Shown here: positions 26,592 to 38,002 of the stretch, piece after piece
How the letters are laid out: every line of letters begins with the position of its first letter
Position numbering within the stretch: position 1 is the first letter of the stretch
NCBI RefSeq assembly: GCF_024347595.1
Contig: NZ_AP025507.1
Coordinates: 372,001 to 436,000 of the forward strand
From: Vibrio pomeroyi
GTDB taxonomy: Bacteria; Pseudomonadota; Gammaproteobacteria; Enterobacterales; Vibrionaceae
DNA length: 64,000 bases
Reading direction: 5' to 3'
Position numbers and translations under genes: made by a program
The notes under the pieces: generated by a model
Database searches by the model: none
What the model was told of the DNA's origin: nothing
What the model saw: only the letters and a program-made list of their open reading frames with translations

Positions 26592-27932
26592 ATGCAGCGT
26601 ATTGCTTTAATTGAAGATGACGCGATTGTGCGTCAAGCAACCAGCCAATGGTTACAGTTGGCGGGCTTTGATGTCACCGCGTTTGAAGTGGGGCAAGATG
26701 CGTTAGATGCTGTCGAGTTGGGTGATTTTCAGACCATTATCACCGATGTTCGCTTACCTGATATTGATGGTGTTGAACTATTAGGGCGCTTTAAAAGTCT
26801 TGTGCCAGATGTGCCTGTTATCTTGATCACGGGTCATGGCGATGTCGATATGGCGGTAAAGGCGTTACAGCAAGGCGCGTATGACTTTATTGAAAAGCCA
26901 TTCGACCCAGAGCGCCTGTCTCAAACGGTATCGGAAGCGGTCGACAAACATCAAAGCGGCCAAGACAGAATCAGCCGCCAAAGTTACCTAGATAACTTGA
27001 AGGGCATTGAACAGGTGCTGATTGGTCGAAGTAAGGTGATGTGCGAACTACGAGAGCAAATCCAGAAAGTCGCTTCGATAGATACCAATGTGATTATCTA
27101 TGGTGAAACGGGTTGTGGTAAGGAGCTGGTCGCCTCTTGCTTACATGAATTCAGCCAACGCAAAACCCATCCTTTTGTGCCGCTTAACTGTGGCGCGATT
27201 CCAGAAAATCTGTTTGAAAGCGAGCTGTTTGGTCACGAAGCTGGCGCCTTTACGGGGGCGGCTAAGCGACGCATTGGTAAGCTTGAGTTTGCCGACAAAG
27301 GCACCGTGTTCCTTGATGAGATAGAGAGTATGCCGCTGTCGATGCAGGTCAAAGTGCTGCGTACTTTACAAGATAACGTTGTCGAACGCGTGGGGGGAAA
27401 TCAGCAACAGAACGTCGATCTGCGAGTGGTCTCCGCCTCGAAAAGCGATCTGCTCAATCATCCTGATTTTCGCCAAGATCTTTTTTATCGTTTGAACGTC
27501 GCGCAACTGCATTTGCCTCCGCTTAGTGAGCGAGAAGACGATGCTTTGATTCTCTTCGAGCATTTTACCCAAGAAGCGAACAGTGAAACTCGAATCGCCA
27601 GCGAGGCGGATCGCTATGCCTTGTTGTCTTATGCGTGGCCGGGCAATGTGCGTGAACTGCGTAATGTTGCGATTCGTTTTGCCTTAGATGAAAGCCTGAC
27701 CGTTGGCGATATTTTGGCGTGTCGTCCTAACTCAGTAACAGAGTCCACAACGGCAGGTATCCCGTTGGCGGTTCAGGTTCAGAGCTTCGAGCGAAAAGTG
27801 ATTCATGATGCGCTAGTTCGTTATCAAGGGCGAATCAATGATGTGATGCAAGACTTGGATTTACCTCGTCGAACATTGAATCAAAAGATGGTGCGATATG
27901 CTTTAAACAGAAGCGATTATGTCGATTCGTAA
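26592..27932 (+). CDS. Sigma-54-dependent response regulator (DctD-like)
   Basis: The 446-residue protein has a receiver domain with Asp52 (T-I-I-T-D-V-R-L-P-D-I-D-G), a central AAA+ domain (Walker A G-E-T-G-C-G-K-E, the sigma-54 contact loop G-A-F-T-G-A at 218-223) and a Fis-type HTH at the C-terminus. The frame is open 68 codons upstream to 26388, but that part is unlike a receiver; ATG 26592 gives the normal opening M-Q-R-I-A-L-I-E-D-D. It is divergent from the DctB-like kinase. The three 18-bp elements and the sigma-54 promoter downstream of this gene make the TAXI-TRAP operon its probable target. Confidence 0.9.
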   Translation: MQRIALIEDDAIVRQATSQWLQLAGFDVTAFEVGQDALDAVELGDFQTIITDVRLPDIDGVELLGRFKSLVPDVPVILITGHGDVDMAVKALQQGAYDFIEKPFDPERLSQTVSEAVDKHQSGQDRISRQSYLDNLKGIEQVLIGRSKVMCELREQIQKVASIDTNVIIYGETGCGKELVASCLHEFSQRKTHPFVPLNCGAIPENLFESELFGHEAGAFTGAAKRRIGKLEFADKGTVFLDEIESMPLSMQVKVLRTLQDNVVERVGGNQQQNVDLRVVSASKSDLLNHPDFRQDLFYRLNVAQLHLPPLSEREDDALILFEHFTQEANSETRIASEADRYALLSYAWPGNVRELRNVAIRFALDESLTVGDILACRPNSVTESTTAGIPLAVQVQSFERKVIHDALVRYQGRINDVMQDLDLPRRTLNQKMVRYALNRSDYVDS

Positions 27933-27966
27933 ATGATGACAAGATTTGAAGTGCGCTCTGAATCAA

Positions 27967-27984
27967 TGAGCAAAAAATGGCTCA
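27967..27984. promoter_or_regulatory. Activator-site candidate, copy 1
   Basis: TGAGCAAAAAATGGCTCA is an 18-base element with 5-base inverted arms (TGAGC/GCTCA). It is the most symmetric of three copies lying between the response regulator gene and the sigma-54 promoter, about 195 bases upstream of the latter. Confidence 0.6.
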
Positions 27985-28076
27985 CCTCATATTTGTCACT
28001 TTATAAATATTGATCACATAAATATGACACAGTGTGACCTCACTACCTTTAAACAGATGTTAATGGCTGCTTTGGA

Positions 28077-28094
28077 TAAGCAAAAAATGGCTCA
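28077..28094. promoter_or_regulatory. Activator-site candidate, copy 2
   Basis: TAAGCAAAAAATGGCTCA differs from copy 1 at one base in the left arm. It starts 110 bases after copy 1 and 34 bases before copy 3. Confidence 0.6.
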
Positions 28095-28110
28095 TTCATT
28101 CGCAGTCAAA

Positions 28111-28128
28111 TAAGCAAAAAATGGCTCA
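28111..28128. promoter_or_regulatory. Activator-site candidate, copy 3
   Basis: TAAGCAAAAAATGGCTCA is identical to copy 2. It ends about 50 bases upstream of the sigma-54 -24 element, and the 34-base offset from copy 2 places both near the same DNA face within a few bases. Confidence 0.6.
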
Positions 28129-28178
28129 TTTAAAGTGGGTTTTGAAATAAAGTTAAATTAAAACAGTAATTTAAAAAT

Positions 28179-28194
28179 TGGCATTGCGCTTGCT
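28179..28194 (+). promoter_or_regulatory. Sigma-54 (-24/-12) promoter of TAXI-TRAP operon
   Basis: TGGCATTGCGCTTGCT has GG at -24 and GC at -12 separated by exactly the consensus spacing (TGGCA-N6-TTGCW overall). It is about 60 bases upstream of the transporter start codon at 28253 and downstream of three repeated activator-site candidates. Confidence 0.8.
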
Positions 28195-28252
28195 ATCTAG
28201 CGATTGTTGTTAACAAAAATATAACGTGAATAACTCTACATGGAGAGTAACA

Positions 28253-29266
28253 ATGAAATACAACAAGCTAGTTAAAATTTTAGCAATCGCAATGGCCTCT
28301 ATCGGCCTTATCAGCAACGCCTCAGGTCAAGAAGAGCGTAGCTACATTTTAGCGACGGCTTCAACGGGCGGTACTTACTACCCTGTGGGCGTAGCGTTGG
28401 CGACATTGAGTAAAGTTAAGCTTGCGCCAAAGCAGCACTTTTCTTTGGCGGCGATCAGCTCTGCGGGATCTGGTGAGAACGTAAAACTGCTCAATGAAAA
28501 CGAAGCACAGTTTGCCATTTTACAGGGCTTGTACGGTGCTTGGGCTTGGCAAGGTTTAGGGCCATACGAGAAGTCGGGCAGCCAAACTCAGCTGCGTTCA
28601 GTGTCTATGCTGTGGCAAAACGTTGAGCACTTTATTGTGCGTTCTGACCTGACAGAAACGGGTACCATGAGCGACTTAGAAAATCTAAACGGCAAGAAAT
28701 TCTCTATCGGTAAAAAGAACTCAGGGACAGAGAATTCAGGACGCCAGATCATGCAGGGCCTGTCGGTTAACCCAGAACAATTTAAACTCGCCTTTATGGG
28801 TTACGGTGGCAGTGCCAGTGCACTACAGAACGGCACGATTGATGGCATGAACACACCTGCTGGCGTGCCTGTTGGTGCGGTAACACAAGCCTTTGCTGCC
28901 TTGGGTGAAGACATTCAAATCCTGTCTTTTACCGATGCGCAGATCAAACAAGCAAATGGCGATTACAACATCTGGACCAAGTACGAGATCCCAGCGAACA
29001 CTTACCCTGGTGTTGATAAGCCAATCACCACTATCGCACAGCCTAACTTCCTAGCGGTTCGTGAAGACATCTCTGAAGAAGATGTTTACCAACTGACCAA
29101 AGCTATCTATGAAAACCTACCTTTCCTACAAGGTATCCACAAAGCAACCAAAGCAATGGCACTCGAGAAAGGGATCGCAGGTTTGCCTGTTCCACTTCAC
29201 CCGGGCGCTGCACGTTACTACCAAGAAGTGGGCATCGAGCTTCCTTCTGAGTTGATCGTTAACTAA
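28253..29266 (+). CDS. TAXI family TRAP transporter solute-binding protein
   Basis: The 337-residue periplasmic protein has a signal peptide (1-27, ending N-A-S-G). The mature part begins R-S-Y-I-L-A-T-A-S-T-G-G-T-Y-Y-P-V-G, the hallmark of TAXI proteins, and continues with A-A-I-S-S-A-G-S-G-E-N. An in-frame ATG at 28226 adds nine non-leader residues; ATG 28253 has GGAGAG upstream. TAXI proteins pass carboxylates such as glutamate or 2-oxoglutarate to a fused permease. Because a 2-hydroxyglutarate oxidase gene follows, a C5 dicarboxylate is the likely ligand. Confidence 0.9.
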   Translation: MKYNKLVKILAIAMASIGLISNASGQEERSYILATASTGGTYYPVGVALATLSKVKLAPKQHFSLAAISSAGSGENVKLLNENEAQFAILQGLYGAWAWQGLGPYEKSGSQTQLRSVSMLWQNVEHFIVRSDLTETGTMSDLENLNGKKFSIGKKNSGTENSGRQIMQGLSVNPEQFKLAFMGYGGSASALQNGTIDGMNTPAGVPVGAVTQAFAALGEDIQILSFTDAQIKQANGDYNIWTKYEIPANTYPGVDKPITTIAQPNFLAVREDISEEDVYQLTKAIYENLPFLQGIHKATKAMALEKGIAGLPVPLHPGAARYYQEVGIELPSELIVN

Positions 29267-29413
29267 CGGTCGGCTGACGGTTTACTTCCGTTAAACAAAG
29301 ACACCCTTAGTGACTTAATTGCTTGGTGCACGTTCGATCGTGAATGTGTTCGTGCACCTGCTTATTTTATGGATTTTCTCTGCGCATTTCGCTGTGGAGA
29401 GCAGGAGTTTTCT

Positions 29414-31591
29414 ATGAGCGATTCGCTGCAGCAGGAACTGAAAAAATTTGAATTGCCGACCCGAACGGATTTTCCGTGGGTGGGCAAAGCGATAACCACC
29501 ATGGGAGTGATTCTCTCCCTATTACATATTTGGTTTAATACCTTATCGACCTTGCCAGAGCTTTGGATCTCGGCGACTCACTTTGCTGGTTTTGCGATCA
29601 TTTGTGCGCTCTGGTATCCCGCTCATATCTCGCTGAAAAGGAGCAAGATAGCGCTAGCGGTCGATATCGGAATTGCCTTGGCAGCTCTGGCTTGTCTTAT
29701 CTACATTCCCTTTGCAGAAGACGCCCTTTATGAGCGAGGCGTGAAGTTCATCGCCAGTGATTGGTTCTTCTCTATTTTGGCGATTGCCATCGTCATTGAG
29801 TTGATTCGCCGCACCATGGGCTGGTTTATTCCAGTGCTTATCTTGGTGTGCTTGAGCTACGTGGTGCTCTGGGGACAATGGACTAGTGGCATCTTCCACT
29901 TTCCGGGTCTGAGCCTTGAAACACTGCTTTACCGAAGCTTTTACTCATCGGAAGGGATGTTTGGTTCGATCTCGAGAATCAGTTGGACCTTCGTGTTCAT
30001 GTTCATCCTATTTGGCGCATTCTTAGTACGCTCGGGTGTTGGTGATTACATCATTGATGTGTCTCGCGCGGCGGCAGGTAAAGTGATTGGTGGCCCGGGC
30101 TTTATCGCGGTAATTGGCTCAGGCTTGATGGGTTCAGTGTCTGGTTCGAGCGTAGCAAATACCGTATCTACGGGCGTTATCAGTATTCCTCTGATGCAAA
30201 AAGCTGGTTTCCCTTCGCGTTTCGCGGCAGGTGTTGAAGCGGCTGCATCAACGGGCGGGCAGTTGATGCCACCAGTGATGGGCGCAGGTGCGTTTATCAT
30301 GGCGTCTTACACACAGATCCCTTATGTCGATATTATCGCGGTTTCCTTCTTACCTGCGCTTATCTACTTCTTGTCGGTAGCGTTTTTTGTGCGTATTGAA
30401 GCAAAACGCAGTGGCGTGCAAAAAGTCACTTCTGGCTGTGAACCTCTATTGAAGGTATTGCTGTCGGGTTGGCACAACCTGATCCCATTAGCGGTGTTGG
30501 TGACTCTGTTGGTGAAGGGCTTCACGCCGACTTACGCTGCAGGTATTTCAATTCTGTCTGTCGTAGTGGCTTCATGGTTCTCTAAAAATCACAAAATGGG
30601 TCCAAAAGCGATCGTCGAAGCACTTTCTCAAGGCGCAAAAAACATGGCGACCACGGCGGTATTGTTGGTGGGCATTGGCCTCGTTATCAACGTCATCAGC
30701 ACGACTGGCATTGGTAACACCTTCTCATTGATGATCAACAGCTGGGCGAATGGCGACTTGTTGGTGATGATTGCCTTGATCGCGCTCGCGTCTTTGATTC
30801 TGGGTATGGGCTTACCAGTAACCGCCGCTTATATCGTGTTGGGCACTCTGTCTGCGCCAGCCTTGTACAAACTGATTGCTGAAAGCCAGTTGCTCGACTT
30901 GTTGGTTTCGGGTCAGTTACCTGAACAGGCCAAAGCCATCTTCATGTTGGCGGCACCAGACAAGTTAGACTTACTGAATGCGCCAATGGCTCTCGAAACA
31001 GCCAAAGAGATGATCGCGTTAGTCCCTGCTGACTTTGTCGAAACGCTACTTGAGCAAAGCTTAGGCTTGGAAGCAATCAGCCTTGCGCTGCTTTCTGCAC
31101 ACTTGATCATCTTCTGGTTATCGCAAGACAGCAACGTAACCCCACCTGTTTGTTTAACCGCATTTGCAGCCGCAACCATTGCTAAAACACCGCCGATGAG
31201 AACTGGTTTAATGGCGTGGAAGATCGCCAAAGGCTTGTACTTGGTGCCACTGCTTATCGCTTACACCAACTTAGTAAGTTGGGATGTGACCTCGGTTTTG
31301 GTCACAGGAGGCTTTGCTATCATTGGTACTTACGCGTTTGTTGCCGCGATTGAGGGTTACTTAGAGAGTGAAATTAATCTCGCGCTTCGTGCCGTGTTGA
31401 TTGCACTGGGTGTGGCTTTGGTTTGGCCTGATGTGTCAATCGTGATTCGCTTGGTGTGTGTGGCTCTGTTTATCGCTATCTTCATCTACAGCGGTCGTAA
31501 GTACGATATCAATCAAGTGAAAAAAGAATCGGACGATGAGCAAGATTCGTTGCCTCAAACCGAGCCTGACACTGTCGTGTCTTCCCTATAA
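29414..31591 (+). CDS. TRAP transporter fused permease (4TM-12TM)
   Basis: The 725-residue membrane protein combines the small four-helix and large twelve-helix TRAP subunits in one chain, as is standard for TAXI systems. Visible features include G-S-G-L-M-G-S-V-S-G-S-S-V-A-N-T-V, A-S-T-G-G-Q-L-M-P-P-V-M-G-A-G-A-F and, later, G-M-G-L-P-V-T-A-A-Y and D-S-N-V-T-P-P-V-C-L. A hydrophilic acidic tail closes it. The frame runs 15 codons upstream to 29369, but ATG 29414 has AGGAG seven to eight bases before it. It imports the TAXI ligand with sodium. It is the second gene of the sigma-54-driven operon. Confidence 0.9.
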   Translation: MSDSLQQELKKFELPTRTDFPWVGKAITTMGVILSLLHIWFNTLSTLPELWISATHFAGFAIICALWYPAHISLKRSKIALAVDIGIALAALACLIYIPFAEDALYERGVKFIASDWFFSILAIAIVIELIRRTMGWFIPVLILVCLSYVVLWGQWTSGIFHFPGLSLETLLYRSFYSSEGMFGSISRISWTFVFMFILFGAFLVRSGVGDYIIDVSRAAAGKVIGGPGFIAVIGSGLMGSVSGSSVANTVSTGVISIPLMQKAGFPSRFAAGVEAAASTGGQLMPPVMGAGAFIMASYTQIPYVDIIAVSFLPALIYFLSVAFFVRIEAKRSGVQKVTSGCEPLLKVLLSGWHNLIPLAVLVTLLVKGFTPTYAAGISILSVVVASWFSKNHKMGPKAIVEALSQGAKNMATTAVLLVGIGLVINVISTTGIGNTFSLMINSWANGDLLVMIALIALASLILGMGLPVTAAYIVLGTLSAPALYKLIAESQLLDLLVSGQLPEQAKAIFMLAAPDKLDLLNAPMALETAKEMIALVPADFVETLLEQSLGLEAISLALLSAHLIIFWLSQDSNVTPPVCLTAFAAATIAKTPPMRTGLMAWKIAKGLYLVPLLIAYTNLVSWDVTSVLVTGGFAIIGTYAFVAAIEGYLESEINLALRAVLIALGVALVWPDVSIVIRLVCVALFIAIFIYSGRKYDINQVKKESDDEQDSLPQTEPDTVVSSL

Positions 31592-31617
31592 TTTAAAGGA
31601 CTGAATGTAGGAACATT

Positions 31618-32832
31618 ATGAACTCAATATACGACTATATTATCGTTGGTGGTGGCATTGTTGGCGTGTCGACGGCATGGCAACTACAGCAAGCTCACCC
31701 TGATAAAAGTATCCTTTTAGTCGAAAAGGAGCGTGGCTTTGCGCAGCACCAAACCGGTCACAACAGTGGTGTGATTCACGCTGGCGTTTACTACGCTCCG
31801 GGCAGTTTAAAGGCGGATTTTTGTAAGCGCGGCGTCGAGCGCACCATCGCCTTTTGCAGCCAACACGATATCCCCGTTGAAAATTGCGGTAAGTTGTTGG
31901 TCGCGACCAATGAGCAGGAAGTAGAGCGCATGAACGCGCTTTATCAACGTTGTCATGATAACGACATTGATGTCGATTTGTTGGACCAAGCACAGCTCAA
32001 ACTCGCCGAGCCTAACATCACGGGCTTGGGCGCGATTTATGTCAAAACCACCAGTATCGTCGACTACAAAAAAGTCACCGAAGTAATGGCTCAAGAGTTT
32101 GTTGAGGCTGGCGGCAAGCTTAGCTTAGGTACAGAAGTGATTATGGCCGATGAGCAAGAGGATGAGGTGCAGTTAACTTGCAAAGTAGACGGTCAGACTC
32201 TTCAACTGAACAGCCGATTCTTGATCACTTGTTCTGGCTTAATGGCCGATAGAATGACCAGCATGCTTGGCATTGAAACCGACTTCCAAATCGTCCCTTA
32301 TCGCGGTGAATACTATCAGTTGGACGCCAAACACAACCAAGTGGTGAATCACCTTATCTATCCTATCCCTGACCCTGAGCTGCCTTTCCTCGGCGTCCAT
32401 TTAACACGTATGATTGATGGCTCGGTAACGGTAGGACCTAACGCGGTTCAAGGGTGGAAGCGAGAAGGTTACGGTAAGCTTAATTTTAGCGTTAAGGATA
32501 CCTTGCAGATGCTGAGCTTTACTGGTTTTTGGAAGGTGACGGCTAAGCACCTAAAAACCGGTTTGGTTGAGTTTAAAAACTCGTGGTGGAAGCCGGGATA
32601 TCTAAAGTTGGTTAATAAGTACTGCCCAAGTATCACTGTGTCTGACTTCAAGCCATACCCAGCAGGCATTCGTGCTCAAGCGGTACTCAAAGATGGCACC
32701 TTGGTTCATGACTTTCTGTTTGCCGAGAGCCCAAGAAGCTTGCACGTGTGTAATGCTCCATCGCCAGCAGCGACTTCGGCAATGCCGATTGGTGAGTATA
32801 TTTGTACTAAGGTGATGAAAAAGACGGCTTGA
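31618..32832 (+). CDS. lhgO: L-2-hydroxyglutarate oxidase/dehydrogenase
   Basis: The 404-residue flavoenzyme has the FAD-binding G-G-G-I-V-G motif (11-16), the strongly conserved H-Q-T-G-H-N-S-G-V-I-H-A-G-V-Y-Y segment and P-Y-R-G-E-Y-Y-Q-L. It matches E. coli LhgO throughout by eye. It oxidises L-2-hydroxyglutarate to 2-oxoglutarate and passes electrons to the membrane quinone pool. In E. coli lhgO sits in the csiD-gab operon; here it is the third gene of a TRAP operon, so it probably processes imported hydroxyglutarate. The gene follows the permease by 26 bases. Confidence 0.9.
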   Translation: MNSIYDYIIVGGGIVGVSTAWQLQQAHPDKSILLVEKERGFAQHQTGHNSGVIHAGVYYAPGSLKADFCKRGVERTIAFCSQHDIPVENCGKLLVATNEQEVERMNALYQRCHDNDIDVDLLDQAQLKLAEPNITGLGAIYVKTTSIVDYKKVTEVMAQEFVEAGGKLSLGTEVIMADEQEDEVQLTCKVDGQTLQLNSRFLITCSGLMADRMTSMLGIETDFQIVPYRGEYYQLDAKHNQVVNHLIYPIPDPELPFLGVHLTRMIDGSVTVGPNAVQGWKREGYGKLNFSVKDTLQMLSFTGFWKVTAKHLKTGLVEFKNSWWKPGYLKLVNKYCPSITVSDFKPYPAGIRAQAVLKDGTLVHDFLFAESPRSLHVCNAPSPAATSAMPIGEYICTKVMKKTA

Positions 32833-32878
32833 TGATAACGGAAGATCATTGATCGAACTTTCCTCCGAAGATAATAAG

Positions 32879-32925
32879 AAATCCGCGAGCTCAATCCTAT
32901 TTAGGATCGAACTCGCGGATTTTTA
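32879..32925. terminator. Bidirectional terminator between lhgO and the aminopeptidase gene
   Basis: AATCCGCGAG at the left pairs with CTCGCGGATT at the right, with an inner ATCCTA/TAGGAT stem, followed by TTTT. It lies between convergent genes. Confidence 0.85.
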
Positions 32926-32971
32926 GTTTTCGCCGTGTTTGTGCGGATTAACGTTAGTCAGTCAACTAACT

Positions 32972-34528
32972 TTACAGCCAATCAGGCATGAAGTTAGCGA
33001 CGATGGTGACATCGTTAAAGTTGCGATAGCCGCGCACCATGATGTTGAACTCACCCGCAGGCATGTCTAACACACACTGTTCGTTGCTGCTGTTCTGGTA
33101 TGGGCGACAGTCGTAGCTTGCTTTCGATACGGTGCCATTGTGTTTCACGTAAAGGTCGGCATCGCCACTACGAGGGCCAGTCATGGTTACGGTTAACTGA
33201 CCAGAGTACTCCGTTGTTACGGTAAAGAATTGCTCTTCACCGTAACCAGCGGATAGCCCTTCTACAGGGACGTCATATTGAAGCTCTGTTGGCCCTGCAA
33301 CGGGTGAATCAAGGCTGGTTTCGACAAGGTAAGCAATGGCTAGTTTGGCGAATTTAGTCGCGTGTGTTGCGGTTGGGTCGGAGTTTTCCAAAGTATCGTG
33401 CTGAGTATGAATGTGTGGGTTGTAGTCGTTGAACATGCTCTCGAATGGCATGGCAGCTGGGTAGCCAACATTGTGCCAAGAGGCGTGGTCAGAACAGGCA
33501 TAGCCACAATCATCGAAACCGTAACTGATGTTGCTCGCGTAAGTGTCGATCAGCTCGCTCAAATAGGCGGTTAAGTTACTGTCGGTATAGTCTGTGATGA
33601 AGGTGATATCGTGCGCCGAACCGTTGTAGTTGGTCATGTCTAATTGCAGTACCGACACAACGTTTGCTTGCTCATCTCTTAATGCATTGGCGACATCTTG
33701 TGAGCCGCGCAGGCCCACTTCCTCTGCAGCATAGCCATAGAACTTAATGGTTTTGTCTGGCTGAATGCCGCTCGCTATCATCAGGCGAAGCGATTCTGTT
33801 ACCGTCGCAATGCCCGAAGCATCATCATCGGCTCCCGGTGAGATGGTGCCTTCGCTTGTCCAAGACCCGACGGTCGAATCAAGGTGTCCGCCAACAACGA
33901 CGATTTCTTCAGGATATTTAGCGCCGAGTAGCGTCACTTCAACAGATTTCTGCGGATACTCGGCATGTGTGATTTGGCGTGCAGACGCATACGGCACATC
34001 TTTAATTTCTGTTTCCCAGCGTTCTAAAAGCCAATCTGAAGCAGCGACACCAGTAGAAGTAGTATAAAAACGGTTGGTGAAGTTGGTTAGATTTTCGATG
34101 GTCGTGACCATGTTGTTTGGCTCAACCTGACCGAGTAGGTCATTCACCGTGTCTTGATGGCTGATCTCCGGTTTTTCGAAGGTGCTCATTGTCAGTGGCA
34201 TCGCTGCGGCTTTGAGTGCGCTCGCTTTGTCTTCGTGCACCATGTAGCCACCACAACGGTGAGTTTCTTCGTGCATGTGGCTGGACAGTTTCGCGAGCTC
34301 TTTCTGGTTGATTTTCGCGACGATGGAATGCTTGTTTCCTGTCACGCTTGGATAAACCGTTGCGCCATGCTGAGTCATTATATGCTGTGCGTCAGCATCG
34401 GTGGTGATCCAAACCTCTTCGTTCGCTGGTGGTGTGATGCCTAGGGATGCGTAAGCCGAAGTACTGTTGATTAAGGCTAGAGAACCTCCGAGTACAGCCA
34501 AAGATAGCATGCTTTTTTGAATAGCCAT
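32972..34528 (-). CDS. Secreted M28 aminopeptidase with PPC domain
   Basis: The 518-residue protein has a signal peptide (1-27), a propeptide, and a peptidase domain of the Vibrio leucine-aminopeptidase type. Zinc and catalytic motifs are visible in order: G-G-H-L-D-S-T (His near 215), G-A-D-D-D-A-S-G, A-A-E-E-V-G-L-R-G-S (catalytic Glu), Q-L-D-M-T-N and H-T-Q-H-D-T. A C-terminal pre-peptidase domain (about 410-515, S-G-D-A-D-L-Y-V-K) is usually cleaved after secretion. It removes N-terminal residues, especially leucine, from peptides outside the cell, and pairs functionally with the endoprotease encoded next door. AAGGACGACAA precedes the ATG. Confidence 0.92.
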   Translation of the reverse strand: MAIQKSMLSLAVLGGSLALINSTSAYASLGITPPANEEVWITTDADAQHIMTQHGATVYPSVTGNKHSIVAKINQKELAKLSSHMHEETHRCGGYMVHEDKASALKAAAMPLTMSTFEKPEISHQDTVNDLLGQVEPNNMVTTIENLTNFTNRFYTTSTGVAASDWLLERWETEIKDVPYASARQITHAEYPQKSVEVTLLGAKYPEEIVVVGGHLDSTVGSWTSEGTISPGADDDASGIATVTESLRLMIASGIQPDKTIKFYGYAAEEVGLRGSQDVANALRDEQANVVSVLQLDMTNYNGSAHDITFITDYTDSNLTAYLSELIDTYASNISYGFDDCGYACSDHASWHNVGYPAAMPFESMFNDYNPHIHTQHDTLENSDPTATHATKFAKLAIAYLVETSLDSPVAGPTELQYDVPVEGLSAGYGEEQFFTVTTEYSGQLTVTMTGPRSGDADLYVKHNGTVSKASYDCRPYQNSSNEQCVLDMPAGEFNIMVRGYRNFNDVTIVANFMPDWL

Positions 34529-34637
34529 TTGTCGTCCTTTTTATGGTGAGTATTGTTATCTTGATGGGTGTGATTTTTGTGTAATGCGTGGATGTTTTTG
34601 TGTAGATGTTTCATGCCTAAACAGACAATAGAGAAAA

Positions 34638-34659
34638 GGGCCCCTTTCGGAGCCCTGAA
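34638..34659 (-). terminator. Intrinsic terminator of the M4 protease gene
   Basis: On the minus strand GGGCTCC pairs with GGGGCCC (one wobble) around GAAA and runs into TTTTC. Confidence 0.75.
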
Positions 34660-34670
34660 TTTGCTATTGA

Positions 34671-37591
<2,921 letters not shown>

Positions 37592-37867
37592 TTACTGCTT
37601 CTTACCGCCAACTTGAACGTAGTCGATACCGATAATACGGTTGATGATACCCAGAACAGAGCTTGTGTCAGAGTTTGTAGAGCGAATAGTCTCAACCGTC
37701 GCGCCTTCAGGTACCAATTCCATTGCACGATCTTGTGTGTTACCAGGAACTTGGAAACCTACGATGTTGAAGCTCTCAGCGTGCGCTGTGTAAACTTCTT
37801 CGTTGTGGCTGATACCTGAACAACCTGCTAGAGAAACAATGCCTAAAACAACTAATAACTTTTTCAT
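37592..37867 (-). CDS. Small lipoprotein
   Basis: The 91-residue product has a lipoprotein leader with lipobox L-A-G-C (Cys16) and a mature part of about 75 residues. It contains V-G-F-Q-V-P-G-N and I-R-S-T-N-S-D-T-S-S-V-L-G-I-I-N-R-I-I-G, recalling the repeat-like pattern of TRL-type and similar small exported proteins. I do not recognise a named family. The residue after Cys is Ser, so sorting to the outer membrane is expected. AGGG lies about eight bases upstream of the ATG; the gene is monocistronic. Confidence 0.78.
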   Translation of the reverse strand: MKKLLVVLGIVSLAGCSGISHNEEVYTAHAESFNIVGFQVPGNTQDRAMELVPEGATVETIRSTNSDTSSVLGIINRIIGIDYVQVGGKKQ

Positions 37868-37948
37868 AAAAATACCCTAAGAATGATTGGAACCTAGATG
37901 GCAAGGCACAAAGGCAGTGGCATGATTATCTAGATTTAATAAGTTCAT

Positions 37949-37965
37949 GGGAGACAGCATCTCCC
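37949..37965 (-). terminator. Hairpin after the sensor kinase gene
   Basis: GGGAGA (37949-37954) and TCTCCC (37960-37965) form a six-base stem about 40 bases past the sensor kinase stop. No T tract follows, so it is a weak terminator candidate. Confidence 0.35.
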
Positions 37966-38002
37966 GACCGATGTTGAACATTATTCCAGAGGTGTTTTGT
38001 AG

